Below the pieces are notes generated by a model, which did not search any database, was not told the DNA's origin, and worked only from the letters and a program-made list of their open reading frames with translations. 64,000 nt of DNA from Volvox africanus (taxonomy: Eukaryota; Chlorophyta; Chlorophyceae; Chlamydomonadales; Volvocaceae). The translations under genes were made by a program, and so were the position numbers. This document shows, in pieces, positions 49,001-61,300 of this stretch. The DNA lies in NCBI GenBank assembly GCA_030268105.1, contig BSDZ01000101.1, positions 1-64,000 of the forward strand, in the 5' to 3' direction. Within the stretch, counting starts at the first letter, position 1; the number at the start of each line of letters is the position of its first letter.

Positions 49001-52000
49001 CATCTCGGCACCCAACTACTATAAGTCACGCAAAGACTGTCCCCGATGCGCTGCGGGTACATTGTCAATCCATCCATATAGTATATGAATAACGCCTGCT
49101 GCAGAACCCTATCTCCATATTAAGCACTTTAGTTATCGCCATTCGATTTCCACCCTTGTTTTAGCAGTAGTGGTCAGCATGCGGCATCCGTAATCTCTTC
49201 GTAAGCTTCATTCTTCTTTGCATCTCCTGTCTATCGCAACTCGTGGGCAGATCCATCGCAACGGAAGGGATCCGCCCATCCTATACTTGGGTTTCTCGTT
49301 CCCGGCCTCCGCATCCAGTACCCGTAGCCTTGGGCCGGGCCGCTGTACGGCTTGCTGCCCTGAAGGGGCGGGCGGTGAGTCCAGAGATGGGCCTTCCGTA
49401 CTTCCGTACTTCCGCCACCGTATCCCGAAACGAGCCCCCCCTTAGGTACCTCTTCCTGGGCAGCATTTCCAAGTAGGTGATGGCCTCGTCTGCATCAACC
49501 AGCTCGTCCAAGAGGATGTCCAGCACTGAGTCGATCTGTTCGTACCGGTTGGACGAGCGGTGCAAGTGTCAAAGTGGCGAGCATGCGACTGTTGGAGAAG
49601 TGCCGGTAACATCCAACGGCCAACAACCAAGCGGCAGTGCAGCGGCGTGCCAGCCAGCACAATCTATACAAAACCCCGACGCTCCCCCCTCCCCGCTCCC
49701 CGCTCCCCCGGAAGTCATCCCCGTGGTGGTATCCCCCTCTTGGCCCGCCCATGTTTTACGATAGGCGACAGAAGACGGCGAAGGAAGAAGCTAAACCTGG
49801 AACGTACTCTGATTCGGCCGTACCTCGTGTTGCACTCATCCCTCCTTTACTCCCCCTTCCCTTCCCTCTTGGTGGCGGAGCGGCCACGTATCAGCTCAGC
49901 GGCCCGGGAATCAATTCAAAGCCATCTGAAAGTCAGGTGTAATAAACGTGAGGGCGCTCCTGTGACACATGTGTCCGCTGTTCTTCATCGCAGCCCCTCC
50001 CTCCCCCTCCCTCCTACCGCCTCCGCAGTGTCCGCACCTGACCCGCCGCGTCCGCCACCCACAGCGCGTGCTCCGCGTACCCAGCTCCCCGCAGCACCCG
50101 GATGGCCGTGTCGGGGTCGAAGCGGAGAGCGGCACCGGCGGGTGAGGGGGGTGTGGGGGCGGGGGGGGCCGGGGGGTCCGCCTGCGGGTCCGGGAGGGCC
50201 GGGAGGCAGAGGTGCCAGGAACTGACCATCTCATTACCGGGAAGCACTTGGTTGGCAGAAGCCGCATAAGAGCCTTATGCGTACCCGCTGTTCATCAGCC
50301 TTCCCTCTTTCCATTTGCTATAAAACTACGGTATTAAAACGTACTTTCCTAAGAAAAAATGATAAAGTACAATAGTTAAGTCTCTTGGAACTCGTGTTGC
50401 CCCTTTCGTACAAACCCTATACACGAGCCGTACCCTCTCAAACCCCCTTGAGAAGGGGGCCGGTGCAACCCGGGTAGCTGCTCGTCCCGCACGTACTGCT
50501 CCCCACCTGCTTCTGTTTCCGGCTACCGCCAGCTACCCCCGACGACCCCACCCCCGCCGCCTTATCGGTTGCCGCCTCCGCGTAAGCTGCAGCGGCGGCG
50601 GAGGTTAGGTGTCTTCGGGGCCGTCGCACCAGACTGGAGTCGGCGGCGGCGGCGGCGGCGGCGGGGCTCCCGTCAACACCTGCGGGGCCGCCGGCTGAGC
50701 TGACGGGGGTGGTAGCGGTAGCGGTCGCGGTGTTGGTGTGAGGCGCCGCGCTGCTGACTCCCCCGCGCCGAATGAAGGCGTCCAGTTTGGAGACGTCCTG
50801 CAAAATCATGTGCGCGGGTCGGGGGAGCGCGGGACTCAGCTTCAACGGCTCATTCGGCCCCCCGCCCTTAATGTCTCCGAGCTGCTTTCGGGCCACGTCT
50901 CTGCTCTCCCGCCCCGACACCGTCTCCCGACTGAGTCCTCACAGCCGCACTCTGAAGCACGTGGCCCACCTGTGCAGTGTCCGGGTGGGCCTCGGCGATC
51001 GGGTTCAGCCCTTTAATGCCCAAACCCCAAGCCGGGTCCGCGTCCGTTCCTTACACCCGAGCATCGGCGTGCCCTAACTGAATTGAGTCACCATCACCTC
51101 CGTACACTCGTTTCCATGCAAATATGAACCTTTTTCGTCAGCTCCTTCCCGCTGCATCGCACCTTGAGCTTAGTGTAGCAGTTCAGCAGCAGGGTGGTGT
51201 GGTCGCAGGTGGCCAGGCCCTGCGGCGCGGGGGAGAGATGGAGGAGCGAGGCAAACCCCAAAGCACTTATGTATGTGAGCAAGTGAAGGGTGCACACGAA
51301 ACCTCACACCTACCTCAGCCCTCACACCCCCTCCCCTCCCGCAACCGCCCCCTGCCTCTCCGGGACCCCCACCCGGCCCGGGCCCGACAGATCCTCTAAG
51401 AGAGAAGACACGCACCCGCTCGTGCATGAGCTCCAAGTACGCAGTGAGGTTGTGTATGCGCTGCGCGTCCAGAAAGCGCCTGATGACGTAAGACGGCTCC
51501 AACTGCCCAATTGTCTCCAGGTACTGCGTCATGGCAGCGTCGTACTCGCCCTGCCGTACAGAGGTGCAGATTTATCCCATGTACAAATCTCAAGATGTTG
51601 ATTTTGCACGCGAGGCCTTATTGCCATCCGGTGGACAAGAACCCCACGACATATCACTATATGTATAATATCTTTACTATCAACTGCACCTGGCAGGGGA
51701 TCACGTCGTGGCACTGGAGGCACCCCCCACAGGGGGCCACAGATTACCCCCCCGGGGGCGATGAGGGGTTTCATGAGAATGGACGAGCTTCAACATCCTC
51801 AGGCCCCAATCTGCCGAAACACCAGAGGAGTGGGCAGCACCAGAACGATCCCCCCTCATCCCCAAGAGCCCCCACCGCATCACCCATGTCCGATACGTTA
51901 TAGAGGTAAGATAAGGTGGGTTATGCTGATAACTGATAACTGATAACCGGTAACTGTGTTGGAAGCGGCTGTTAGCGCAACTTTGTGTGTTCGCAGGCTG

Positions 52001-55000
52001 CTCATCCTTCACCCACCTTGCTGTACAGGTGGTCCCCCCAGCGCTGGTGTATGTTTGCCAGAGTGGCCTCATCCGCAGCCCCGCAGCCCCGCGCCCGCGC
52101 CACGTCTAAGGCCAGTTTGTGCAACGAGCGGCGAAGCAGTGCCTAGAGAAAAACATGTGTGTGTGGAGGGGGAGGGGGAGAGGACGAGGGGGAGGGGGAG
52201 GGCGAGGGGGAGCAAGGGGAATACATGAGACCTGATACTGCTGCTGTAGAGACGCTGCCAGAATGAAATATGATTTGGCGCCCACCTCCCCACCGCGATG
52301 GTGGAGGCGACGTGTAGGTCCAAGAAGGTAGGGAAGGTGAAAACGTTGAACGTGAACCAGGTAGCCGCCAAGGCCGCAAACAGAAGCAAGAAATAAGGCC
52401 ATAAGATCCGAAATGAAGTGATGCATTCGTGGAGGTGGGAGATGACGACGAGTGCGTGCGGATGTAATTTTAAAACCAACAACCGAATCACAACTGACAG
52501 TAATAGCTGACAAAACAACGGACCCAGACATCTCGCAACGCACCCCCTTGGGGTTTCGGAGCTCGGGGGCGAATTGCCAGGACGGCACTCACCTCCAGTT
52601 GTGCGGCCAGGTCGATTTCGCGGTACGACCAAACAACGCCAGCGGCTGCGAGGAGAGTGGCAGCGGAGTGAGTGAGAATGCACGGCAGGGCAACGACACC
52701 AACGACCAATCGATTAACTAACTAAACGCATCGGAGTAAACCAGTGGGTGGGAGGGACTGATTTGGGGTAAAATCTCATTGAGCTTTGCAGTTGCTGTTT
52801 TCTGAATCTTGGCCCCCGAGTGCGCGGGTTGGGGAGAGGGGGCCATACACATAAAGAGCACCCTTGGGCGTACGACTACGTTAAACGGAGTTCGGGTTGT
52901 TTTCATAAAGCTGTCGACTCTTTCGGTAATACTATAGAGGTCCTGCTGACCTCTATAGGGATACAGCGGCTGCTAAAGCATATCAGTAAAACGGTACGGC
53001 AATAAAACACAATTCCTCAAATCCTGAATTTGAAAAATGGTAATACAGAACAATGGTCATTAGCCACTGTACCTTCACGGGTACACATGGCGCAGAAAGC
53101 CATGAAATCGCACAGGCAATACACAGCCCGGTTGCACGCACCCGTGACGGCGTGTACGGCGCCCCATGCGCAAAACACGTGCTGCAGGCCTTGCAGTACG
53201 AACGTGCCGGCCAGCATCTTAGTTCGAGCGTCCGCCAATTGCAGACAGCTGCTGCCCGCGGCTACACCCCCGCTGCCGAAGCCGCCAGCCGCTCCGACAC
53301 CAACGCCGACGTGCAGTGGGGAGACGCCCACGAGGCCCAGGCCCCCGCCCCCGCCCCCTCCCAGGCCCCCGCCGGACAGCAGATTGCTAGAGGCGGCGGC
53401 GGAGCTGTCATCCCGCGTCACCTGAGGGGCGGGGGTTGGAGCATAAGCGGAGGGGGGTAAGCGGCATTTGAGGGCGGCATTAAGCAGCTGCATGTGAGCT
53501 GCATGGCGTTGACCGCCAGACGATGACGCGGTTCAAGTAAATCACCAGTGCTAGGTGCGCGTGTGTGTGCGAGATATGGTGGTGATAGTTTGCTCCAGGA
53601 TGTGTGTTCAGTGATTATTTGCGATGAGTCCACCGTCGATTGGCCTTCGCGATGTCTTCGCGTTCCCATGGCAAGCTGCCCTCCACTACCCAGTCCCAAC
53701 ATCCAGTCCGTCACTCAGTCTGTCACGACATGCGCACCCAAATCGTTAACGCAATCCAAGTTACGACGGCGCCGCCATCCCGCCACTCCTAGCGGCCAAG
53801 GAAGTCCCCAGTGCCCCAACCCACCACGACCAAGTACCGCCCAAATGTGGTCAGACGTTGCTTGGTCCCGTCAAACACGGTGCAGCCGGCACGCGTGTCT
53901 ACCGTATAGTCGTACAGCCCCTGGGCGTACATACACAATATATATTCAGACCACGGGGAATTAGTTCTCCGCAGAATTAAGCCTTTGGTCAGATTCAGAT
54001 CCCTGGCCGGTCAGGAACAGGCAGGAAATGTACGACACAAGAGCCCCCATGTGTCGTACATTACCGTCAGCACACCGTGCTCAACCCAAACCGTTTGGCG
54101 CCTAAGCATCATCGAGAGCGGAGAGTCGTGTCGGGGAGGTGTGTACATGTGCCGTGCAAAGAGATCTACTCAATTTGCTGCAGATTTGCAAAATGACGGT
54201 TCAAACCGCTTTTTAAGCTCCACTAACGGGTTGTGGCAGGTAGCTCCGGGAATAGGGAGCAACGAAATAACGGAAGCCGTCACACGAAGGGGAAAGGGAG
54301 GCGGGTCTGCGGAAGCGAATGGACTTCTTGTCGCCAGCGGGGGGCTACCGTACGCACCTCGGCTCGCGCCACCGTCAGCAGTGACCCGCCGGGTCGCAGG
54401 CAGCAGCAGCGGGTTGCGGGGGAGCCCTGGGGGTCCAGAACCGTCTGCAGGGGGCAGCGGGCCAGTCCCAAAATGAGAGAGGGCGAATGGACGACATCTG
54501 GAGAGTACTGCTGCTGAGGAAACATGATTTGGCCACCATCACCACACCATCACCACCGCCACCGTGATCGAGTTGGGGAAGTCTGGTGGCGGGTGTGGGT
54601 GGATGCGAAGTACTTCGGTCCCCACAGCGGTACTCACAGCCCAGATCCCCACTCCTCAGCTCCCAGCTCGACCCACCTGTCACTGGCCAACATGTTTGCA
54701 GGACCCGGTTTCTTACAGAACGTCTGCTCTAACTTCATTACACTACCCCCTTGACTTCCGACCCCGGCTGTGTTCCCCACCTTGGTATTCGTTTGCAAGT
54801 GGAAGCACAACGTCTGGCTCTCCGTCACCGCGAACAGCGACAACAGGTCGGAGGTGCCTTTAGGGCGGGCAGGGGGAGGGGGCAAGGGGGAGGGGGGAAG
54901 GGGGAGGGGGGCGACATCTCCATCCGGGCCCGGAGGGGGCATCAGAGGCTTACGGAAGCTCTCCCAACATCCGCTGAGGATGAAAGAGGCGCACTGCCAC

Positions 55001-56920
55001 GAGTTGAACAAGTTCATATGTACGGTACGACATGTTTCTTGCAGCCGTACCCGTCAGTTCCAAGCCGGTGACGCTCAATAGGTCGCCCTCATCGGGTCGC
55101 GCGGACAGGCGGCGGGAGTGGGACAGCTTGGCTCGAGTGCCGCCTGCCGCGGGGAAACAGCGCGGACGAATCGGCGAAGACGGACGTGGTGATGGATGGA
55201 CGTGGTAGGATGGGTGATGCAGAAGGGGCCACGAAAATGACAGCTTAGCTAGGTGCCAGCTTCGCTACTGACTGCCTCTTGCTCTGTGTGCAGATAGGAG
55301 CAAACGCGCCGAGGAGCGAGGGGCACATGCTGCCGACCCCCTGGTGCAAGTCAGGAGCTCATCCGCAGGGTGGCTTAGGGTTATCACTTTTTTACCCGCA
55401 CCACATCATCATCCCGCAATGGGGGACAAAGCGGAAGTGCGAATAGAATTCGTAATTTGATTAGATACCCGAGGAGGAGGAGGACACCGCATGAGGCGGT
55501 TGGAGGGAGGGGCTGACAAAGGAATATGCACTGCGTAATGTGCAATATGGAAAAGACGATGAGGGGAAAATCCCACCGGACCCACCTGCTGGTGCAGCGT
55601 GCACCTCCCCCACCAGCACCACCACGCTCCCCGAGGCCAGACCCAGCGCCACCGTCAGTGAGCTGGACGCATCTGCACCACTCGCCCCCAAGCCGCCGCC
55701 GCCGCCGCCGCCGCCGCTGGATGTTCCTGTCAGACCTGCGAAGCCGGTGCCGCTGCTTCCGCCCTCCGCTGCAGCCGCCGCAGTCACTGGGGACTCGGGA
55801 TACTGCTGGCCGGCGTGGTAGCCGAATACCTGGAGTGGTGGTCGCGTCTAAGTGTGGTGGTGGCAGTGGTGGTGGTAGTGGTGGTAAAGATCCCGCAGCA
55901 CGGAAGTAACCAGAGCAGCACCCCCCCGACACCCGGACTCCCCTCAACTCCGGATTGGGTTGGCCCGCGGAGATTCCTCCACTCCTGCCTCCCCCCACAC
56001 ATGTCTTGTCCTCACCCCGGCCCAGCCCCATACGCCCCTGGAATCCTCCCTTACTAGCTTCGTGCGCCTCCAGCTCCGATCTCTGTGACCTAGCCACCCA
56101 CGCCACCGTATAGCTTGCACCCTACTAAGTGGCTCCGCTCCCATTTATCCACTTCTTCAGCACCCCGCACCTTGGTGACTTTGAGGGCAGTCATGGATGC
56201 CGCAATGCCCGCCGGTGAGCTGGGACCGGTTGCCACCAACCCCCCAGCTGCCCCGCTACTCCCTCCCGGGCCACCAGCCCCGCCACCGTCCACTGTTGCC
56301 GCCGTCGCCGCCACCAGCTTCTCCCCCGACCACAGCTTGACTGTAGTGGAGGAACAACCCGGCTCCTCGATGCCCACGGTGACCAGCAGCTGCCGACGCT
56401 GCAGTCGAGCAACAGGCGAGGGTATGGCACAGCTTTTATGTGCATGATCACCCGTAACACGTGATGAGAGAATCCACGCTGCAAGTCAATGAGGGATCAG
56501 CACGCTACGGGCCCTGACAAGCCTGATGCCAGTGGAAAAATGCTTTTCCGACGCCAGCGAAAGGGTTGGCAAAACGCTATCTCCGATCCAGTCAGTTATG
56601 CCGCAGCCATAGTGATTGACATCAATACGTGACTTTATTGGGCCCAAAAGATCATTAAGGCGCTAACACTTGGCTGAGGTACAGCTTCGCAAATTGAAGT
56701 AACTCACCTCAAGCCACAAAACCTCCAGCACCTTATGTCCATGAGCATTGAATGATCCAACTAGGCATAGGCGTGAATCTAAGACGCAGACGCTACCTGA
56801 CTCAGTCCCGGCCCAAAGCAATGAACCACCCGGCACAACGCAGCTTGCGTTCGGAGGGAATCCATGCCGAGAGATCTGTTGTGGCTGGAAGAAGTTAAAA
56901 CGCTTAAATGCAAAGCTCAT
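43097..56920 (-). CDS. VPS11: VPS11, HOPS/CORVET tethering subunit
   Basis: Twenty-five minus-strand exons close in phase to ~1343 residues: 56920-56708, 56398-56171, 55802-55586, 55143-55051, 54857-54781, 54444-54358, 53920-53825, 53421-53142, 52645-52593, 52142-52017, 51550-51416, 51219-51163, 50797-50507, 50181-50038, 49535-49450, 48312-48176, 47774-46984, 46794-46588, 46263-46196, 45682-45583, 44952-44899, 44505-44407, 44098-44033, 43877-43716, 43261-43097. VPS11 is a core subunit of the HOPS and CORVET endosome/vacuole tethers. Diagnostic segments are KRFNFFQPQQ (N-terminus), LEPSYVIRRFLDAQRIHNLT, DHTTLLLNCYTKLK, ALVLCRLHGFRKGLLFLYD, a coiled coil (about 1190-1235), a RING-like region, and ATDGFSVVAEHFGRG near the end. 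The usual length is ~940; low-complexity insertions account for the excess. Exon 17 and 19 donors (46984; 46196 or 46214) are the least certain. An in-frame ATG also exists at 56941. Confidence 0.93.
43716..43877 (-). other. VPS11: Degenerate RING-H2 exon of VPS11
   Basis: This exon aligns with the VPS11 RING. It begins NSRCSASGAPLELPVVHF, continues CGHSFNLRQLGDND and ends ECPLCGPDQRR. Compared with the usual eight zinc ligands, the second Cys is Ser (codon TCC), and the His and Cys that normally follow CGHSF are Asn and Gln. Five ligands remain (C1239, C1255, H1257, C1271, C1274). The domain probably cannot bind two zinc ions normally. The overall RING position and flanks are conserved, so misassignment is unlikely. 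A sequencing error could explain at most one position. Confidence 0.8.
45020..45235. repeat. AT-rich repeat tract in a VPS11 intron
   Basis: Between the exons at 44952 and 45583 the intron contains GATACC/GATACG hexamers, then AATACC and AACAAT repeats, then an AT-rich tract. This holds a perfect 12-bp inverted repeat with a 3-base loop at 45170-45196 (TAATCTATTATA / TATAATAGATTA). It is noncoding. Confidence 0.8.
46984..47774 (-). other. VPS11: Repeat-coded insertion exon of VPS11
   Basis: This 791-base exon begins with conserved sequence (SYYLASVSDFAHLYSGEP, then YERLLYHTLLELYLAEHLW). It contains two additions absent from typical VPS11. One is a run of alternating His-Thr coded by a GT/CA dinucleotide microsatellite (47620-47655). 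The other is a stretch of about 180 residues rich in Gln, Pro, Ala and Gly. The helices on both sides are conserved, so the additions are probably surface loops. The exon end (donor GTACGG at 46983) is chosen by phase; a donor at about 47040 also fits. Confidence 0.75.
52932..52958. other. Perfect stem-loop in a VPS11 intron
   Basis: CTATAGAGGTC at 52932-52942 and GACCTCTATAG at 52948-52958 form a perfect 11-bp stem with loop CTGCT. It lies in the intron between the exons ending at 53142 and starting at 52645. Its function is unknown. Confidence 0.75.
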
Positions 56921-56941
56921 CGCTGTCGTAGCAGAAATCAA

Positions 56942-58317
56942 GAAGAATCAACGCAGCGTCTTGATAATTGGTAAGAAGATGAGCAGCATTATCCCATGAT
57001 TATACTAATCCCATCTCAGTAATGCAACTAAATGAATTTCGTTCCGAAAGCGCCCCCAGGAAACTAAAACACTAACAGCAAATCCTTTTCGTTCAAGAAT
57101 ATATATTCACAACTCCACCTAATATAAAATTTTGAAAATGATAATCAGACGCGCACATAACAGGAAGAGAAAGTTGATCGATGAGTCTTGAACTCTTGAT
57201 TGATGTCGGTCGTGTCGGTATGTAACCGCTACCGGCAACTAACTTGTCGCAAGGAGACTCACCTGCAGCCATTGCGCTAAGTAGCTCGACGGCATAGCTA
57301 TGGCCACAGGCTGCTGCTAATGCATGCTAATGAGTGCATGATATGGCATGATGTTGCTGCAGACGCGTTCAACAATCCTTACCGTGTCCCAGCTTGCCGT
57401 TGCGCGGCATCTCAAGCCGATTTCCTCTTTCTGCTGCGTTACATCAGGTCTCGTATTACATCAATGGTTATTTGAAAACTAACGTGGCTTTTCGTTAGGA
57501 ATGTACCGTGTTCTCGACCTGGATGGTATCGGTCCAATCCGAAATCAGTTTCCTGACTAGTGATGTACCATTTAAATATGAAAAATGTAATTCTTTAATA
57601 TTTCATAGGCCTTGCGTAAAGAATCGCGCCTCGCGGTAACTTCGTTGTGGTCTCCAGGGAGGCAGTTCACCTGGTTGGGGAGTCCAGTCGTGTGTGCAAC
57701 TTTAAATACCAATATTGCAAGGTATGTGCTGCCATGGCATTGAGGGAGTAACGACCACTCCACGGTGCGGCTCAGCGCGGTCGGGAATCCAAGACGGCTT
57801 GCGAAAATGTCTCTATTTCGATTTATGTGCACGAGCGAATTCTCCATTGATGCATTCCTATTAGTGTGCCTCATTATCTAAATTATGATGGCGTGTTACA
57901 GCATAGGGTAAAGCAGCCGTAAAGTAAGGTACCGTAAGCCGCCAACCTTTTTTGAGCATTTTGACAGATCGAGAGCTACACTAGAGTGGGGAGTCGCCAT
58001 ATTAATCTAAGGCAGGAAGCGGTTTTGAGTTAGTGATGGACTTGTCCTCTTCGCTAGCCCAGTCGAAGTGCGATGTTATGACACGGCCCCAGAAGGTGGT
58101 GTCGAAAGGATGCTACCGCGGTAGCGTGTACTGGCCTGCAGCTGTTGCTTGAGCAACCTCGCGCGTCACCTTAGGCGCAGTGTTTGCCTGGCCACGGCGA
58201 GGCCATACCGGAACCCGAGATTCCGCATCCACTACCACGCCTTGGGCATCAGCGAATACAACAACAATCTTTTGCGCCTCATCGTCAATCGGTGACCATG
58301 GCTCAAACTCATCAGCC
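56942..58317. promoter_or_regulatory. Divergent promoter region of VPS11 (-) and the OPR-like gene (+)
   Basis: The two coding starts face away from each other across about 1.4 kb, so both promoters should lie here. AT-rich sequence is found at 57000-57180. I could not point to specific boxes. Short open frames in this stretch show no splice consistency. Confidence 0.4.
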
Positions 58318-61300
58318 ATGAAAACACTCTTGGTGGGGACTGCAGCGTCAGGTGCGTCGGGGCCTGCAGCAATCGTCGCAAAAGTTCCCGCAGCAGCAGT
58401 TGCAGTGAACGGAAATCGCCATGTTCGTGATGTGATACGGGCCGCCACTTCAAGCCCTCCTACGGGCGGACTCGGACAATCGGAGTCCCGCGTGCAGCGC
58501 AGCGCCGATGGGGGTATCGCCCCAGACGGCGACGGCCCGGGGACCAGGACTGCGCGCAGGCACCGAGGTCAGGGCCGGGGCAGTGGCACCGGCTCCGTCA
58601 CACGAAATGGCGATGGAGGTGGCGGCGGGCGAGCGCAAGGTGATGGGGCCGACGCTGTGGCAGCTGGCATGGAGGCTTTATCTGCGGCGGAAAGTAACAG
58701 CGGCAACAGTTGTACGGTTTCCACCGGCAGTCGCGGCTCTAGACGCGGCGGGGGGAGTGCCGGCCGTGGAAAGCCGGCCTCAGCCCCTAGCGGCATGTCG
58801 CTATCAAGCCGCGTCCGCGCGTGCCGGTGAGGAGGTGGAGTTGATAGCAGGAGGGGGTTTTAAGGCGCCTGGGCACAGAACGGCTCAGAGGTTTGACGGG
58901 CCTTTCCACGTAGGCCTAGCTGCCGCTCCTCTTGTCTGGGTGCCCGCCGTCACACTAGGCCATCCCTCCACTACCGCGTCCATACCGGTCCTGATTCCCA
59001 CTGCTGTACGGCCCCGGCTGGCCGCGGGCGAGCATGCATGCGGTGTCATCCAGTGCTGGCGCGGCTCCGGTAGCTGATTATTATTGGCTTGAAGACATGG
59101 GAATATTCTCTTCTCTTCTCTCACTGCAGCAACGGTTTTCAGCAGCGGTGGATAGTATCGGCGAAGGGGCTAGCGGGTCCCCCTGGGCGGGGGATGCAGC
59201 CCCTGGCCCCTTGCATTTGCAAAGCGGAATTCTTTCGGTCCAGCCGCCACCATTGTAAGGGGGGCCTGCTGCCGCTGCCACTCGTTGTACCCATCCCATC
59301 CCCTATGACGCAACAATCTAATCTTAAGGGAAGGCTCACCCTAAGGGGTTTGATGATCTCATGAACTTGCATTTCCCGCCACCTTCACGCGCCCACGGTC
59401 TACACTTTCTGGATGTGGTAATGGGTTTCTCTGCATTCCTGTCCTCGCGATTTCCCTCTTTCCCTCTTTCCCCGCCCCCGCGTTTTTCATCTCACCCCCC
59501 GCAGGTCGGTGGAGGAGCTGGTAGGGCTGTACGACACTGCACAGCGCGAGGCAGAGGCAGCCGCACGCAGCCGAGCCAGCAGCGCCGGTGCCGCGGCGGC
59601 GGCGGCAGGGTTGGCGGCAGGTGCCGCTGGCCTGGCCGCCGGCACTGTGTGGATGTTCCTGGCGGCTGCGGGGAGCCTGGTCGCGGGGTGGCGAAAGCGA
59701 ATCCCGTCGGGCTATCGTACGACACGGCTGGGGGAGGCGAAGGAGATGCGCACCCAGGTAGTGCTGGTTTACTGAATTGGTCGTTACCGTGTCGTTGCCC
59801 TGGGAGGTCGCCACTGGCTGTCCCGGGGGGTCCTGGGACTGGAAGTTGTTGTTTCGCTCCATGCTTGCCATCTGACTTCCAAGTATTGTCGACGGGAAGC
59901 GGAGCTCGAATGCACGGAAAGACACGGACGTCGCTCACAACCCCGGATCGCCCGGGCCCTCTTGCGCCCGCCTGTGACCAACTTTAGCCCGTTTCGATTG
60001 TCGGCAAAAGGCCCTCGTCCTGAAGTCCCGCAGTGGACCGCCGTACACTCGCATTCCGGGGTTTGAAATCCCCGTCCGTACGATTTGCATCTCCATGCGT
60101 CTACGACTTGTCAGTGCACCCCCATCGGGGGGAGGGACGTCTCCCCATCTTCCAAATGATCCCGACTAGACTAGACTCGCGCACACCTGATGTTGTTGTC
60201 TGCGTGCTGGGCATCTCCCAACCTGCCTTGCTGATCCCCACGGATTCCCCCTAGCTGTCTCGTCTGCTGGCCGAGGCGTGTGGTGTGGTGCTGTGGGCGG
60301 AGCGGCTGGGCCCCGCCAAGGTGTGTCTGCTGCTGTCGCTGATGGTGGTGGCTGGCGGCAGGTATCCAGGTGTTGAGCAGCACCTGGGGCTGCTGGTGGA
60401 GGACAGGTGCGGCAGGACAAGGGCCAGTCACCGGGTTGGAGTCCCTCCAAGGATGTCGTAATGCCTAGGAAGGAAGTCCCGCAACAGACAGGGCTGGCGT
60501 ACAACGGATGGGGAAGGTTGAGCGTAAACCCATGGTAACTGTCGCGGTGTGTGAATGCAATGGAGTCGGGGCTCTGAACCCCTGCTTGGCAACAGGTTTC
60601 CTTCGCGGAGGGGGGGGTCACATGTGTGAGGGAGTTTATAGGTGATAGGGATGGGAACCCAGGTAAGGGCCCCAAGAGGAGCTGGAGTCGCCTCTCCAGC
60701 GCAGTCACGTGCGCAGTAACGTGCAGATTTAGTCCTTGTCCTCCGCCTCTGCCGCCTGATCGTCCAAACGCACGTGCATTCGCCAGCTTGAACAGCCTGG
60801 AGGAGTACAGCAGCGGGGAGGTGGCGCTGGCGGCTTCCTCCTTTGCCCGCCTGCACTACTTCCCCGGCACGGGCTGGCTGGAGACCCTGCTCGAGGTGAT
60901 CGGGGGAGGAGGAAGAGAGACTGGGTGGAGCGGGGGGGAGGTCTCAGCGCAGAGGAAGGACCACCGCATGGGAATCAAGAGGAATGGGAGGGTAGCTCTT
61001 ACGCCTTCCTCCTCGTGCTGCGGTACGCCAACCTTGTGTGTGACCGTCTTGCCCCCATTGGGCCCGCGGCCCTTCTCACCCACGCACGCAGGCTACTAGT
61101 GGTCGGCTGTCATCGTGGCGCCCGATCGACCTCGGCTTCCTGATGTGGGCCCTGGCTAAGTGGAGGACAAAGTAGGTCACCAGTGCTACCAGCGGGGGCT
61201 GTGTCTCGTTGGAAACAGAAATGGTCAATTGCTTCCAACTGCGCACTTGTAAGCGATGAGCGATGTGATGCGATGGACGAGGAGGAGGGGGGTCACGGGG

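Noticed and set aside
55384..56106. 240-codon minus-strand frame
   Set aside because: It is a different frame from the VPS11 exon at 55586-55802 and crosses introns. Only the VPS11 frame carries conserved propeller motifs.
58113..58448. Minus-strand 111-codon open frame with plausible amino-acid content
   Set aside because: It is antisense to the first exon of the OPR-like gene, whose phase-2 donor at 58826 joins exactly to the next exon; the minus frame has no partner exon.
58508..59077. Plus-strand 189-codon open frame
   Set aside because: It is a shadow in another frame of the GC-rich first exon of the OPR-like gene and runs through its donor site.
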